In this document: positions 45,777-55,403 of the stretch, one piece after another
Numbering within the stretch: position 1 is the stretch's first letter
Layout: every line of letters starts with the position of its first letter
The notes under the pieces: model-generated
Told to the model about the DNA's origin: nothing
Database searches by the model: none
Seen by the model: the letters and a program-made list of their open reading frames with translations, nothing else
Program-made: the position numbers and the translations under genes
NCBI GenBank assembly: GCA_964387795.1
Contig: CAYLYP010000007.1
Location: 4,635-68,634, forward strand
Direction: 5' to 3'
Origin: CAYLYP01 sp964387795
GTDB lineage: Bacteria; Bacteroidota; Bacteroidia; Bacteroidales; UBA7960
Length of the DNA stretch: 64,000 nt

Positions 45777-46757
45777 ATGGATATTTTAAATAATAACAAA
45801 GCAACAATACATATAGCCTGTGCCATTGATGATGCATTCAGATATCCGCTTGGCGTTACGCTTCAATCGATATTTGCGAGCAATAAAAACAACCGGATAA
45901 AAATTCATTTGTTTAGTGCGGCATGCTCAGATGAGACGATAGCATTGTTTGAAAAACTTTGTATATCAAACAAGCAGTTGTTTCGTTATTACCATTTGAA
46001 AAATCTACTATTCGAAGGCCTGCCACATAATGACAGGATATCTTTTGCGTCCTATTACAGGTTATTGACAGCAGGTCTTATCGAGGAAGAAGTCAGGCAA
46101 TATATATACCTTGATGCAGATACAATTGTAAGGGCTGATCTGGCTCCATTGTTCAATACAGATTTAGGCCCATCCATCATTGGGGCAGTAAATGATGTAG
46201 CCGCCATAGATATGAATGTCCATATCAAACACGATATCCCTGCCCCTTATCTATATTTCAATGCGGGGGTATTGCTTATCGACAGGCTTAAATGGATTGA
46301 AAATGATATAACAAGGCAGGTTTTTGGGTATATAAAAACGAATCAAGAAAAATGCACTTTCTGGGATCAAGATGGATTAAATGCCGTGTTATACAAACAT
46401 TGCCTTCATCTTCACCCCAAATGGAACCAGCAAATTGCAATGTTTTATTGTTCAAAAAGTGCAATGGACAAAGCATATCCAATGGGATATACTGAGGCGC
46501 TTTCAAATCCCTGCATTGTCCACTATAATGGAAGCGAAAAACCCTGGGATACTTTTACTGCACATCCTTTTTCACAAGACTTCAAAAAAAATGCTTCACA
46601 AATCAGTATTTTCGATTTGCCAAAATCAAAGAAACCATTTATGAAGCAACTTAAACGACATCTGGCATACAGGATAATGGGATGGAAAAACGTCAACAGA
46701 TATATCTACAACAAATACAAACAAATCAGACTGGAGCGGGAAAACCAATTGAAATAA
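45777..46757 (+). CDS. glycosyltransferase family 8 protein
   Basis: A GT-A-fold retaining glycosyltransferase that should add a galactose, glucose or related residue to the growing polysaccharide unit. Family features are NNNKATIHIACAIDDAFRYPLGVTL at the N-terminus, SYYRLLTAGLI before the metal site, and YLDADTIVRADLAPLF with Asp113-Ala-Asp115 as the DxD motif. YFNAGVLLIDRLKW, WDQDGLNAVLY and HYNGSEKPW follow. The length of 326 aa is normal. It begins the run of five genes up to 51220 and ends 2 bp before the next gene. Confidence 0.92.
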   Translation: MDILNNNKATIHIACAIDDAFRYPLGVTLQSIFASNKNNRIKIHLFSAACSDETIALFEKLCISNKQLFRYYHLKNLLFEGLPHNDRISFASYYRLLTAGLIEEEVRQYIYLDADTIVRADLAPLFNTDLGPSIIGAVNDVAAIDMNVHIKHDIPAPYLYFNAGVLLIDRLKWIENDITRQVFGYIKTNQEKCTFWDQDGLNAVLYKHCLHLHPKWNQQIAMFYCSKSAMDKAYPMGYTEALSNPCIVHYNGSEKPWDTFTAHPFSQDFKKNASQISIFDLPKSKKPFMKQLKRHLAYRIMGWKNVNRYIYNKYKQIRLERENQLK

Positions 46758-46759
46758 CC

Positions 46760-47926
46760 ATGGACATTGAAAAAACACAAAGGAAAAAAATCCTCTACCT
46801 CACGCACAGGGATGCAAAAGACAAAAGAGAGTGGTCGGGAACGCTGTATTATATGGCAAAATCCTTACAAACCCATGCAGGAGATGTAGTTTATGCAGGA
46901 CCATATAATCCCTTGTTTATGGTTTATTTTATTAAAGCCATTAATAAGCTTTCCATACTGTTGCTGAGAAAAAAATACAGCATGCCCTACAACCTCCTCC
47001 AATCTTATCTCTATAAGTGGCGGTTCACAAAAATCATAAGAAGGGAAAGGCCAGATGTAATCTTTGCTGCCTCAGCATCGGGCGAAATGAGCCAGTTGGA
47101 AATCCCCCAGCCAATCATCTATTTGGGCGATATCACTTTTGAGCTTTTGAAGGATCATTATCCAAACTACCAAAACTTATCAAGGTTTTCGTTATGGGAA
47201 AGCCGTTTAATTGAAAAGAAGACATTTGAAAAAGCAGCCGCTTTGGTATTATCATCGCAGTGGGCAGCCGATTCGGCATTAAAAGATTACCAATCGCCTC
47301 CTGAAAAGATCCATATCATCCCTTATGGGGCCAATATGGATAAAGTCCCTACTAATGAAGAGGCCATTCAAAAACAAGGCTTCAGTCCGTGCAGGTTCTT
47401 ATTCTTAGGCCTGGATTGGGTAAGAAAAGGCGGCGACATGGTTTTTAAGACCTTTGAAATCCTTCAGCAAAAGGGTTATGATGTCCATCTCACCGTTTGT
47501 GGATGCATCCCTCCCCCACAATATCAAAACCCTAAAATGACGGTAATCCCATTCCTGAACAAAAATATTGAATCAGAAGAGAAAAGGTTATTCCAGATAT
47601 TAAGCGAAACGCATTTCCTGTTTGTCCCATCCAGGTCAGATTGCACACCTATTGTCTTTTGCGAGGCCAATGCTTTTGGCATCCCTGTTATCACTACCAA
47701 TGCAGGGGGAATTGCTTCAGTGATTGAAGATGGTTTTAATGGACACACCTTATCTTTGGATGCCAATCCCGAAGATTATGCCATTGCCTTAAACCCTTAC
47801 TTCAAAGACCCTGAGCTATATAAACAACTTGTCAAAAACAGTCGTGATGCATATAATTCAAAACTGAACTGGGATCATTGGGGCAGGTCGCTGGCACAAA
47901 TCATTGAACAATTAACAAATAAATAG
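46760..47926 (+). CDS. GT4-family glycosyltransferase
   Basis: A GT-B retaining glycosyltransferase (Glycos_transf_1). The N-terminal half has KKILYLTHRDAKDKREWSGT. The C-terminal half has CRFLFLGLDWVRKGGDMVF (donor-binding lysine/arginine region), FVPSRSDCTPIVFCEANAFGIPVITTNAGG (E-x7-E-like site) and AIALNPYFKDPELYKQL. I chose the ATG at 46760, 2 bp after the GT8 stop, rather than the earlier ATG at 46682 that would overlap that gene. Length 388 aa. The sugar specificity cannot be read from sequence. Confidence 0.88.
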   Translation: MDIEKTQRKKILYLTHRDAKDKREWSGTLYYMAKSLQTHAGDVVYAGPYNPLFMVYFIKAINKLSILLLRKKYSMPYNLLQSYLYKWRFTKIIRRERPDVIFAASASGEMSQLEIPQPIIYLGDITFELLKDHYPNYQNLSRFSLWESRLIEKKTFEKAAALVLSSQWAADSALKDYQSPPEKIHIIPYGANMDKVPTNEEAIQKQGFSPCRFLFLGLDWVRKGGDMVFKTFEILQQKGYDVHLTVCGCIPPPQYQNPKMTVIPFLNKNIESEEKRLFQILSETHFLFVPSRSDCTPIVFCEANAFGIPVITTNAGGIASVIEDGFNGHTLSLDANPEDYAIALNPYFKDPELYKQLVKNSRDAYNSKLNWDHWGRSLAQIIEQLTNK

Positions 47927-47960
47927 CATTGTTCGTTTTTGAAACCCTGAATACATTCCT

Positions 47961-49010
47961 ATGGCAAAGCCAAAGTGTTATTTTTATCCAAATTCCTCCA
48001 AGCAAACCCAATCGGAAGTGAACCCTTATACATCCTTGATGACAGAAGGGTTGGAAAACGATTTCAGGGTAGTGAACAAAGAACGCCCAACAGGTAAGGG
48101 CTTCTTTGACTTTCTAAGGTATGCCATCGGTGTTGATTTCTTATTTGCAAACTGGATAGAAGAGCTTCCTGATAAGAAATATGGGTTCATTCAATCTTTC
48201 CTTTTTGTTTTCATCATTAAAATCAGGAAGCTTTTAGGTTTCAAATTCGTATGGGTAATGCACAATAAATCGACCCATGACCGTGCAAATGCCCGTGCAA
48301 AAAAAATCCTGTATTCCTTTATTGTAAAAAACAGCGATCTGATTCTTACCCATTCATCAGAAGGGATTAAAAACGCAATCCAAAACTATGGCCATAACGG
48401 GAAAAACATTGTTTTTCTCCATCACCCTGTAGGCACAAGGAAAGCATACAATCCGGATCTACCAAAAACATACGATGTATTAATCTGGGGAAAAATCTCA
48501 GCGTATAAGGGCATAAAAGAATTTGTAAGCTTTTTTGCTCAAAACAAGGCCTTACTAAAGAACCGCAAAATCCTCATTGCAGGAAAGTTTTTTTCTGAAT
48601 CATATTACAATGAGGTAATGGAAATAACGCCTCCACAGATAAGCATACTCAACGAATATGTTGATGACAATAAACTTTCAAGCTTGATTTCATCCAGCAA
48701 AGCCATCTTATTTACCTATAATCCGGCTTCGGTATTAAGTTCAGGGGCACTGATGACAAGCCTTGAACACCCTGTTTTTATCTTTGGACCCAATACTGCT
48801 GCCTTTGCTGACCTGGCTGAAGAAGGCATTATCCATACATACGAAAACTTTAATGACCTGGCTTCCAAATTAGATATAGTCCTTGACAGTAATTTTGATA
48901 AGAAAGAGATGATGTCAAGGCAGGAGGATTTCGTGATCAATCATAGCTGGGAAGAAACAAGCAATGCACTAAATAAGCAAATCCTTCAATTGCTTAACAA
49001 TCATTCCTGA
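47961..49010 (+). CDS. GT-B-type glycosyltransferase
   Basis: A probable GT4-like transferase of 349 aa, more divergent than its neighbour. The N-terminal acceptor-side domain includes GFKFVWVMHNKSTHDRANARA. The C-terminal domain includes YDVLIWGKISAYKGIKEFVSF, RKILIAGKFF, SILNEYVDDNKLSSLISSSKAILFTYNP, and SSGALMTSLEHPVFIFGP, where GALMTSLEHPVF stands in for the donor-site E-x7-E loop. It resembles enzymes that add mannose or glucuronate in exopolysaccharide assembly. No signal or membrane helix was seen. Confidence 0.8.
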   Translation: MAKPKCYFYPNSSKQTQSEVNPYTSLMTEGLENDFRVVNKERPTGKGFFDFLRYAIGVDFLFANWIEELPDKKYGFIQSFLFVFIIKIRKLLGFKFVWVMHNKSTHDRANARAKKILYSFIVKNSDLILTHSSEGIKNAIQNYGHNGKNIVFLHHPVGTRKAYNPDLPKTYDVLIWGKISAYKGIKEFVSFFAQNKALLKNRKILIAGKFFSESYYNEVMEITPPQISILNEYVDDNKLSSLISSSKAILFTYNPASVLSSGALMTSLEHPVFIFGPNTAAFADLAEEGIIHTYENFNDLASKLDIVLDSNFDKKEMMSRQEDFVINHSWEETSNALNKQILQLLNNHS

Positions 49011-49081
49011 GGTTTAAACAATAACACAAACAGTCATAACAAAAAGCATCATATCAAACGGCCCAATTAAAGAAGTATCAG

Positions 49082-49987
49082 ATGAACCATCAAAACATAA
49101 AATACATAATCGTCTCACCGGTAAGAAATGAAGAAAAATTTCTAAGGGAAACCATTGAATGTGTATTAAAACAAAATATCCTGCCCCTTGAATTCATACT
49201 TGTTAATGATGGATCGACTGATAGCACACCCCTCATTATTGATGAATACAAATCGAAATACCCCTGGATAAAAAGCATTGATATTAAAGACAGAGGCTTT
49301 TATTACCCTGGAACAGGGATTGTAAACACATTCTATAAAGGTTTTGAAACCATAGAAAACAAAGACTGGGACTTCCTTGTTAAGCTGGATTGCGACTTAA
49401 GCTTTGAGCCTGATTACTTTGAACGGATCTTTAATGAATTTTTCAAAGACCCCAACTTAGGGATTGCAAGCGGGGCTACATATATTCAACAGGGCGGGCA
49501 GCTCCGTCAGGAGAAAGCACAGGAAGACCATCCCTGGGGTGCATCAAAAGTTTACAAACGCAAGTGTTATGATGACATTGGGGGCATAAAGCCCATTCCG
49601 GGCTGGGATCTTGCAGATTTGCTTTCAGCCCAGATGACAGGATATACAACCCGATGTTTCTTCAATCTTGTCCTCATTCACCACAGGCCAACCGGTGCCC
49701 GGAGAACAGGGCTCTCAGGTGGCTTTTATCAGAATGGGAAAAACTGCTATAAGTTCGGTTACTCATTTCTTTATACATTCCTTAAAGGCATTTACCGTTT
49801 ATTGGACAAACCCCTTTTCTTTGGTGGTCTGGGACTCATTGCCGGATATATTGTTGCTTCCATTAAAAAGGAAAACTATATCTTTGATAAAGACATGAGG
49901 GCGTTTTTAAGAAAAAAGCAAAAAAATGAACTGCATAAAAGGCTGAAATTTACTAATCAAAATTCGCAACCAATTAAAAAGGATTAA
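49082..49987 (+). CDS. glycosyltransferase family 2 protein
   Basis: An inverting GT-A-fold glycosyltransferase. The N-terminus SPVRNEEKFLRETIECVLKQ is followed by FILVNDGSTDSTPLIIDEY (UDP site). The metal motif is LVKLDCDLSFEPDYF (Asp-Cys-Asp), and the acceptor region includes GWDLADLLSAQMTGY. A hydrophobic segment near residues 245-265 suggests membrane association. It lies 71 bp after the previous glycosyltransferase and 24 bp before the polymerase-like gene. Length 301 aa. Confidence 0.92.
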   Translation: MNHQNIKYIIVSPVRNEEKFLRETIECVLKQNILPLEFILVNDGSTDSTPLIIDEYKSKYPWIKSIDIKDRGFYYPGTGIVNTFYKGFETIENKDWDFLVKLDCDLSFEPDYFERIFNEFFKDPNLGIASGATYIQQGGQLRQEKAQEDHPWGASKVYKRKCYDDIGGIKPIPGWDLADLLSAQMTGYTTRCFFNLVLIHHRPTGARRTGLSGGFYQNGKNCYKFGYSFLYTFLKGIYRLLDKPLFFGGLGLIAGYIVASIKKENYIFDKDMRAFLRKKQKNELHKRLKFTNQNSQPIKKD

Positions 49988-50011
49988 TTCCCTTTTCAAT
50001 CAAAACCACCG

Positions 50012-51220
50012 ATGAAGCTCTATCAAAAGATTATCATCCTTTTTGTTGTTATCTCCTCCATTGGGTTATTGGAACTCAGGGGACTTGGGATTATCGTAAG
50101 GCTCCTGGATGTAGTTTCTATTGGTGCTGTTATATTCCTTTGCCTTGCCTACCTGCTTTTTGGACATAATGAAAGAAAAAGCACCAGATCCTTTGCGCTG
50201 CCTGTTATTTTAATACTATCCGGGGTCCTGTTAAGCGCATTACCCGCTCAGTATTTACATGGGCAGCCTGTTTTAATCACTATCTACCAACAACGTCATA
50301 TCTACGCCATACTATTTTATTTTTTACTTTTTTATTTAAATCCTGACCCTGACTGGCTCAGTGATGTCATATTCTATACCGCCATTGCCATTGGCTCATT
50401 CTATGTATTGCAGTATGTGATGTTCCCTTTTATCTTAACCGATGCAAAGATATTTCTTAACAGAGGCACCGTTAGGATGAACCTGCCCGGGACTTATTTT
50501 ATGTATGCAGGTTACTTTTTATCAATTGACAGGTTTTTTACAACTTATAAAAAGAAATATGGCTTTGGGGCTTTATTGCTTTTTGCCGTTGCCATCCTAT
50601 CAGGTTTCCGCTCAACTTTAGCATTATATGTTGCCATCACTGCAGGCTTTCTACTGCTGAGCAAAAGGGTAAACAATAAAATACTGTTATTTATCACTGC
50701 AAGCATTTTTGCGATTAGCGGATTTTTTGTTTTCAACGACATCATTACTGAAATGGTTGAATCTGGCAAGGAAGAAAGCAAAGAAGGCAAAGAAAACATC
50801 AGGTACCGTGCTGCAACCTATTTCCTATCGCTTAACAAGGCTGACGAAACAACATATTTCATTGGAAATGGGGAACCCAGCCAACGCTCCAAATATGGAA
50901 TGAAATTATTTTATATCGCAATCATTAAAGGTTATTATCTTACTGACATTGGCATATTTGGATATTACTTCAAATTTGGCATTCTGGCATCTATTGGGGT
51001 ATTGCTTATCCTTATTAAGGTTATACTATCAAAGATTGACAAAAGAAGTGCTTTTATTAAAATGTTCTTCATCTATCAACTTGCAGTGATTGCAAATACA
51101 CAACTAGCCTTCGACAACCTGCCTGACATTATTGTCCTGTCGATGCTTCTTTATATGGCAGATATGTCCAAAAGCATTAGCAAACAAAAAGACGAATTAC
51201 CACTTCTGGAAACGACATAA
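50012..51220 (+). CDS. O-antigen ligase/polymerase-like membrane protein
   Basis: A polytopic inner membrane protein of 402 aa with about ten hydrophobic helices. The large periplasmic loop late in the protein (about residues 250-300) contains RYRAATYFLSL and FIGNGEPSQRSKYG, then DIGIFGYYFKFGI. This G-x-G...D-x-G-x-x-G arrangement recurs in Wzy polymerases and WaaL-type ligases. Given a Wzx and a Wzc in the locus, a Wzy role (polymerising lipid-linked repeat units) is the best inference; ligase function is the alternative. A clear terminator follows. Confidence 0.78.
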   Translation: MKLYQKIIILFVVISSIGLLELRGLGIIVRLLDVVSIGAVIFLCLAYLLFGHNERKSTRSFALPVILILSGVLLSALPAQYLHGQPVLITIYQQRHIYAILFYFLLFYLNPDPDWLSDVIFYTAIAIGSFYVLQYVMFPFILTDAKIFLNRGTVRMNLPGTYFMYAGYFLSIDRFFTTYKKKYGFGALLLFAVAILSGFRSTLALYVAITAGFLLLSKRVNNKILLFITASIFAISGFFVFNDIITEMVESGKEESKEGKENIRYRAATYFLSLNKADETTYFIGNGEPSQRSKYGMKLFYIAIIKGYYLTDIGIFGYYFKFGILASIGVLLILIKVILSKIDKRSAFIKMFFIYQLAVIANTQLAFDNLPDIIVLSMLLYMADMSKSISKQKDELPLLETT

Positions 51221-51263
51221 ATGGAAATCTCCATTTATAAGATCTTATGTCAAATTTCTTTAG

Positions 51264-51296
51264 CACCATATCAAATAACGATATGGTGTTTTTTTT
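51264..51296 (+). terminator. Rho-independent terminator after the polymerase-like gene
   Basis: The stem CACCATATC pairs with GATATGGTG around the loop AAATAAC and is followed by eight T. It ends the row of glycosyltransferase genes. Confidence 0.92.
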
Positions 51297-51324
51297 GCTT
51301 TAAAAGACACCTTTAATAATGCTT

Positions 51325-51561
51325 TATATAGGGTCTGCTGAAAAACACTTAACAAGCAGGACATGCATCTATTACGAAGCAACAATTTCATTCTGCATGC
51401 AAGGATTTATTTCCAGAAGCGCTAATATGTTTGCATCTTGTTTGCATTAGTCTTTAAGGCATCATCTGCTTCGTTGCCATCGGCTCATAGTATTATTATA
51501 CAATTTCGCCTTGTCGCCTCGCATCTGATACCTTAAAGACTTTTTCAGCAGACCCTATATA
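51325..51561 (+). repeat. MITE-like element, intact copy A
   Basis: A non-coding element of about 225 bp bounded by perfect 21-bp inverted repeats: TATATAGGGTCTGCTGAAAAA at 51325-51345 and its complement at 51541-51561. The outer TATATA may be, or include, a TA-rich target duplication. The interior has no transposase frame. Related copies occur at 34123-34380 (opposite orientation), 45431-45612 and near 30960-31025. The structure fits a miniature inverted-repeat transposable element mobilised by a transposase coded elsewhere. Confidence 0.82.
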
Positions 51562-51880
51562 TGTATTTCCGGTTCCTATTTTATTAGAAAAAAAACAGCT
51601 TGCTATCATTTTGCGTAAATCAACCGGAAGAAATCTATTGAATAAAATCAAAGTTATCGCTAATCCCCAGGGAAATAACATGCTGTAAATTAGATTCATA
51701 GAAACACAATCAAGGCAATTTTATCTCATAAGGAAGAATAATCAGTTGGTGATACAAAACACATCTTTTACATAAAACAAAAAAATCCCAGAGTAAAAGT
51801 TTTCACCTCAGAAATGCCAAAACAAGAAAAGTGTTCGTGCAATAAAGCAAATAAATTTTTTCAAATCAAATTCTATCGTC
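51562..51880. other. intergenic region before the beta-helix/InlB-repeat protein
   Basis: About 320 bp, AT-rich, with no recognised gene and no clear TAnnTTTG promoter, although the promoter of the large secreted protein is expected here. Confidence 0.35.
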
Positions 51881-54800
51881 ATGAAAAAAGCAGCATTCCT
51901 TTTGTTAACTTTTGCGCTGTGTATCAATCATGTATTTGGAGACGATAACTTCAATCACCCTACTGACACCATATTTATCAACCCTTTGGCACAAAACAGT
52001 TCTCAAACTGGCACCAGGCAAAACCCCTGGCTGGGTTTCAAAAGCCCATACAGCATGCCTGACCATAAGACTTATGCCATAAAAGGAGGAACTACAATAT
52101 ATACCACCAGTACTGTTCAGTTTTTAGGCCATGAGCTTGTAACAATCACCTCTTATGACACAACAGGAGTTGGACCTGCCCGTATCTATAAAACAACTCC
52201 TGATGCAAGGTTAATGTACGTATCAGGAAGCGAAGACGGCCCTAATGGAATTAACATAAATGCAGTTGTAAGGGTAAAAGACCTTATCCTTTATCATGTT
52301 GGCAGGCACAGTGTAAACGATAATACTGGCGAAACCCTCACTATCAGGATGTATGGGGGCAAAGCAATTGTTGACAATGTTCATACTACCGGAGGCCACC
52401 AGGGGATAAACATTTCGGGATACAGCACACCTGACATTGTTGATGCTTATGTGATGAACTGTTCTATCGATAGCACATTTGATGATAGCATGTACCACTC
52501 ACGCCTGAAATCACTTCATATCTTAAACTGTAAGACCTCCAGATGTGGCCTTTTCTGGCCGGATCACCTGGTGCAGCCCAATGGGGATGGCACCCAAACA
52601 TGGGAAGTAAGGAATATCCTTATCGAAAACTCTACCCTCGACAGAAGCGCTACCGGTGGTAAGTTTGCTGTTATTGGAACTGAAACACTTTCGCAATACC
52701 ATATCAAAAACAGCCTTCTCATTGGCCATTTCTTCGAGAACAGACCAGGTATTGATAGCATCTCTGCTGTTGTTTACAAAGGCAATGGGAGTTGGATTTT
52801 TGAAAACTCTATCATCGTTGATGCCCGCTTTGGAATATGGAACTTTGGCACCAACCTTCAAATCGACAACTGCCTATTTGTTGGACAAAATATTGCAATC
52901 CAGGCTTTAACTGCCAACAACACCATCATCAACAGCACTTTTGCCAATATCGGAAAAAGGCAGTATTACTATCCTCAGAACTCAGTATTCCATGAAGCAT
53001 CAGGATCTCAGGTCCTCAATGTAAGCAATTGCAACTTCGTTAATTATAACAGGTTATTCCTTGCCATTGGAAGTTCTGTGGTAAAAAATTTTACAGGCAA
53101 TAATTATTTCAACTATGCTGTGAATGAGGCAGGGCAATATGGAACAGCATTCACTTCAGTAGATCCATTATTTGAAGAAGAAATATACTATCAGCTTTCA
53201 GAACAATCTCCCTTAAAAAATGCAGGTCCCAATGGACGGGACGTAGGTTTTAGCCTAATAGAATCAGGTCCTGTTGGTTATAAAGGATTAATAAAGGCCA
53301 ATGGTAGCGGGACAAACAATACCCAGTTCACAATTTCCCTTTCAGCAAATCCTGTTTCAGCAGGTACCCTTACAGGGGGCGGCACTTTTATCCAGGGAAC
53401 ACAGGCTACTGTTACTGCAACAGCAAATACCGGCTATTCATTTGTCAACTGGAAAGAAGGGAACACAGTGGTCTCAACAAACCCTTCCTATTCTTTTGAA
53501 GTGACTGCCAACAGGAACCTTACCGCAAACTTTCAAACCATTCAATATACAATATCAGCTTCATCAAATCCAACACAAGGTGGTTCAATAAGTGGTGCAG
53601 GTTCTTACAACCATGGGGCACAGGTAAGCCTTACCGCAACAGCAAACACTGGTTATAGCTTTGTAAACTGGAAAGAAGGAAATACCGTAGTTTCTACAAA
53701 TGCAAACTATAGCTTCACTGCAACTGCAAACAGGACACTCACAGCTAACTTTTCACAACAACAATATGTCATTGCAGCATCAGCAAACCCTGTTGAAGGT
53801 GGTTCAACTACCGGTGCAGGTTCTTATAACCATGGGGCACAGGTAAGCCTTACTGCAACAGCCAATACCGGTTGGAACTTCATCTCATGGCTCGAAGACG
53901 GGACTATGGTTTCCACATCACCTGTCTATGAATTCCTTGTTACTGAAAGTCGTAACCTCACTGCTTCTTTTAGCCAAAGCCAGTATGGCATCAACCTTAC
54001 TGCCGAGCCTGCCGAAGGGGGTTCATTATCAGGTGGCGGTGCTTACAACTATGGCCAGACTGCTACTGTTGTTGCTCAGCCCAATAGCGGATGGGAGTTC
54101 AATGCATGGTTGGAAAACGGCATTGTAGTTTCTCAGGACAATGAATACAGCTTTGAAGTTACTGGCAACAGGTCGCTCTCAGCCACTTTCTCCCAGTCCA
54201 TGTTCCAGCTTAGCCTTCAGGCAAGTCCTGAAGAAGGTGGAAGTGTCTCTGGTGACGGCTCATTTACAAAAAACAGCATGGTATCTGTAATGGCCAGCCC
54301 AAACAACGGATGGGTGTTCCTTTACTGGACTGAAGAAGGCGCCATCATTAGCAACAGCCCTGAATATGAGTTCATGCTCTCATCCGACAAATTATTGGTT
54401 GCCCATTTTGCACCTGTTCAGGTAAATATCAATGTCAACATAGAAGAAAGCCAGGCCGGATTTGTTTACGGTGGCGGAGTTTATAACTATGGTGACAACG
54501 TAATCCTTGAAGCTGCCCCTGTTAACGGTTATTCCTTTGCATTCTGGAAAGAAAACGGACAGGCTGTTTCCTACGATGCCACCTATCAGTTTACTGCACA
54601 GCAAAACAGGGACCTCATTGCAGTGTTCCAGGTAACTTCAAATGTGTATTATGTAATGAACATATCCTCAATTGGAAACGGATATACAAATCCCCCTTCA
54701 AACCAATATACCCATACTGCAGGCTCTGTCCTCATGCTCGAAGCTTATCCTGTTGAGGGCTGGATATTTGAAAGCTGGGATGTCAATGGTACCACCTTCA

Positions 54801-55138
54801 AAACACAAAACCTTCAAATCAATGTGGGTGAAAACCTTAACGTAACTGCAATCTTTGCAAGGGCAACATCCATCACTGATGTGGAAGAAAACCAGGAAAT
54901 AAATGTGTTTCCCAACCCTGCACAATCAATCCTTAACATCTCACTGAGCAATTACAACGGCCCTACAAGTATTGAAATCATCAACCTGCAGGGACAAACA
55001 CTCCAGACCCTTAGCAATGCCTATCAGGGAGCCGGTGAATCCATCTCCTTTGATGTAAATGATTTAAAACCTGGAATCTATATCATTCGCATCATCAACC
55101 AGGGAAAAATCACCGCACGCAAGTTCACAAAAAGCTAA
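51881..55138 (+). CDS. T9SS-secreted beta-helix protein with seven InlB-B-like repeats
   Basis: A 1085-aa exported protein. The signal peptide is residues 1-20. Residues about 28-470 are a right-handed beta-helix resembling the protein at 44051-45430 (DTIFINPLAQNSSQTGTRQNPW; LDRSATGGKFAVIGTETL). Seven divergent InlB B-type (Listeria-Bacteroides) repeats of about 73 residues run from about 482 to 995, with consensus Y-x-I-x-x-x-A-N-P-x-x-G-G-x-x-x-G-x-G-x-Y, ATANTGYSFVNWKEGN and a closing LTANF. The last 90 residues are a T9SS type A sorting domain (VFPNPAQSILNIS ... GIYIIRII). Repeats 2 and 3 are nearly identical in DNA, suggesting recent duplication or conversion. Probably a cell-surface partner of the polysaccharide. 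Confidence 0.9.
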   Translation: MKKAAFLLLTFALCINHVFGDDNFNHPTDTIFINPLAQNSSQTGTRQNPWLGFKSPYSMPDHKTYAIKGGTTIYTTSTVQFLGHELVTITSYDTTGVGPARIYKTTPDARLMYVSGSEDGPNGININAVVRVKDLILYHVGRHSVNDNTGETLTIRMYGGKAIVDNVHTTGGHQGINISGYSTPDIVDAYVMNCSIDSTFDDSMYHSRLKSLHILNCKTSRCGLFWPDHLVQPNGDGTQTWEVRNILIENSTLDRSATGGKFAVIGTETLSQYHIKNSLLIGHFFENRPGIDSISAVVYKGNGSWIFENSIIVDARFGIWNFGTNLQIDNCLFVGQNIAIQALTANNTIINSTFANIGKRQYYYPQNSVFHEASGSQVLNVSNCNFVNYNRLFLAIGSSVVKNFTGNNYFNYAVNEAGQYGTAFTSVDPLFEEEIYYQLSEQSPLKNAGPNGRDVGFSLIESGPVGYKGLIKANGSGTNNTQFTISLSANPVSAGTLTGGGTFIQGTQATVTATANTGYSFVNWKEGNTVVSTNPSYSFEVTANRNLTANFQTIQYTISASSNPTQGGSISGAGSYNHGAQVSLTATANTGYSFVNWKEGNTVVSTNANYSFTATANRTLTANFSQQQYVIAASANPVEGGSTTGAGSYNHGAQVSLTATANTGWNFISWLEDGTMVSTSPVYEFLVTESRNLTASFSQSQYGINLTAEPAEGGSLSGGGAYNYGQTATVVAQPNSGWEFNAWLENGIVVSQDNEYSFEVTGNRSLSATFSQSMFQLSLQASPEEGGSVSGDGSFTKNSMVSVMASPNNGWVFLYWTEEGAIISNSPEYEFMLSSDKLLVAHFAPVQVNINVNIEESQAGFVYGGGVYNYGDNVILEAAPVNGYSFAFWKENGQAVSYDATYQFTAQQNRDLIAVFQVTSNVYYVMNISSIGNGYTNPPSNQYTHTAGSVLMLEAYPVEGWIFESWDVNGTTFKTQNLQINVGENLNVTAIFARATSITDVEENQEINVFPNPAQSILNISLSNYNGPTSIEIINLQGQTLQTLSNAYQGAGESISFDVNDLKPGIYIIRIINQGKITARKFTKS

Positions 55139-55162
55139 TCCATAGATTTCGCTCCTCCTTTA

Positions 55163-55200
55163 CAGCCTGCCTTTTGATAAAAAGCAGGCTGCTTTTTTTT
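55163..55200 (+). terminator. Rho-independent terminator after the large secreted protein
   Basis: CAGCCTGC pairs with GCAGGCTG around a short AT-rich loop, followed by nine T. It lies 25 bp after the stop codon. Confidence 0.92.
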
Positions 55201-55403
55201 ATTCTGAAGCTGATAAAACCCACAAACAGAATAAATGACTAAGAATAAAGGACAATAAAAAGGGGTTGTTATTGGGAAATACTCAATTGATAAAACAGCT
55301 AAGAAAATTGAACCCGCATGTATTATCCACAAAAATTACTAAACAATAATCAAAAATCATAATCACTATATCTGTATAGGAGAGTAATCCCTGTCAGGTA
55401 ATG

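Noticed and set aside
51881..55138. Invasin-like virulence role for the InlB-type repeats
   Set aside because: This repeat type is common in secreted Bacteroidota and Firmicutes proteins and does not itself indicate invasion. No leucine-rich repeat region is present.
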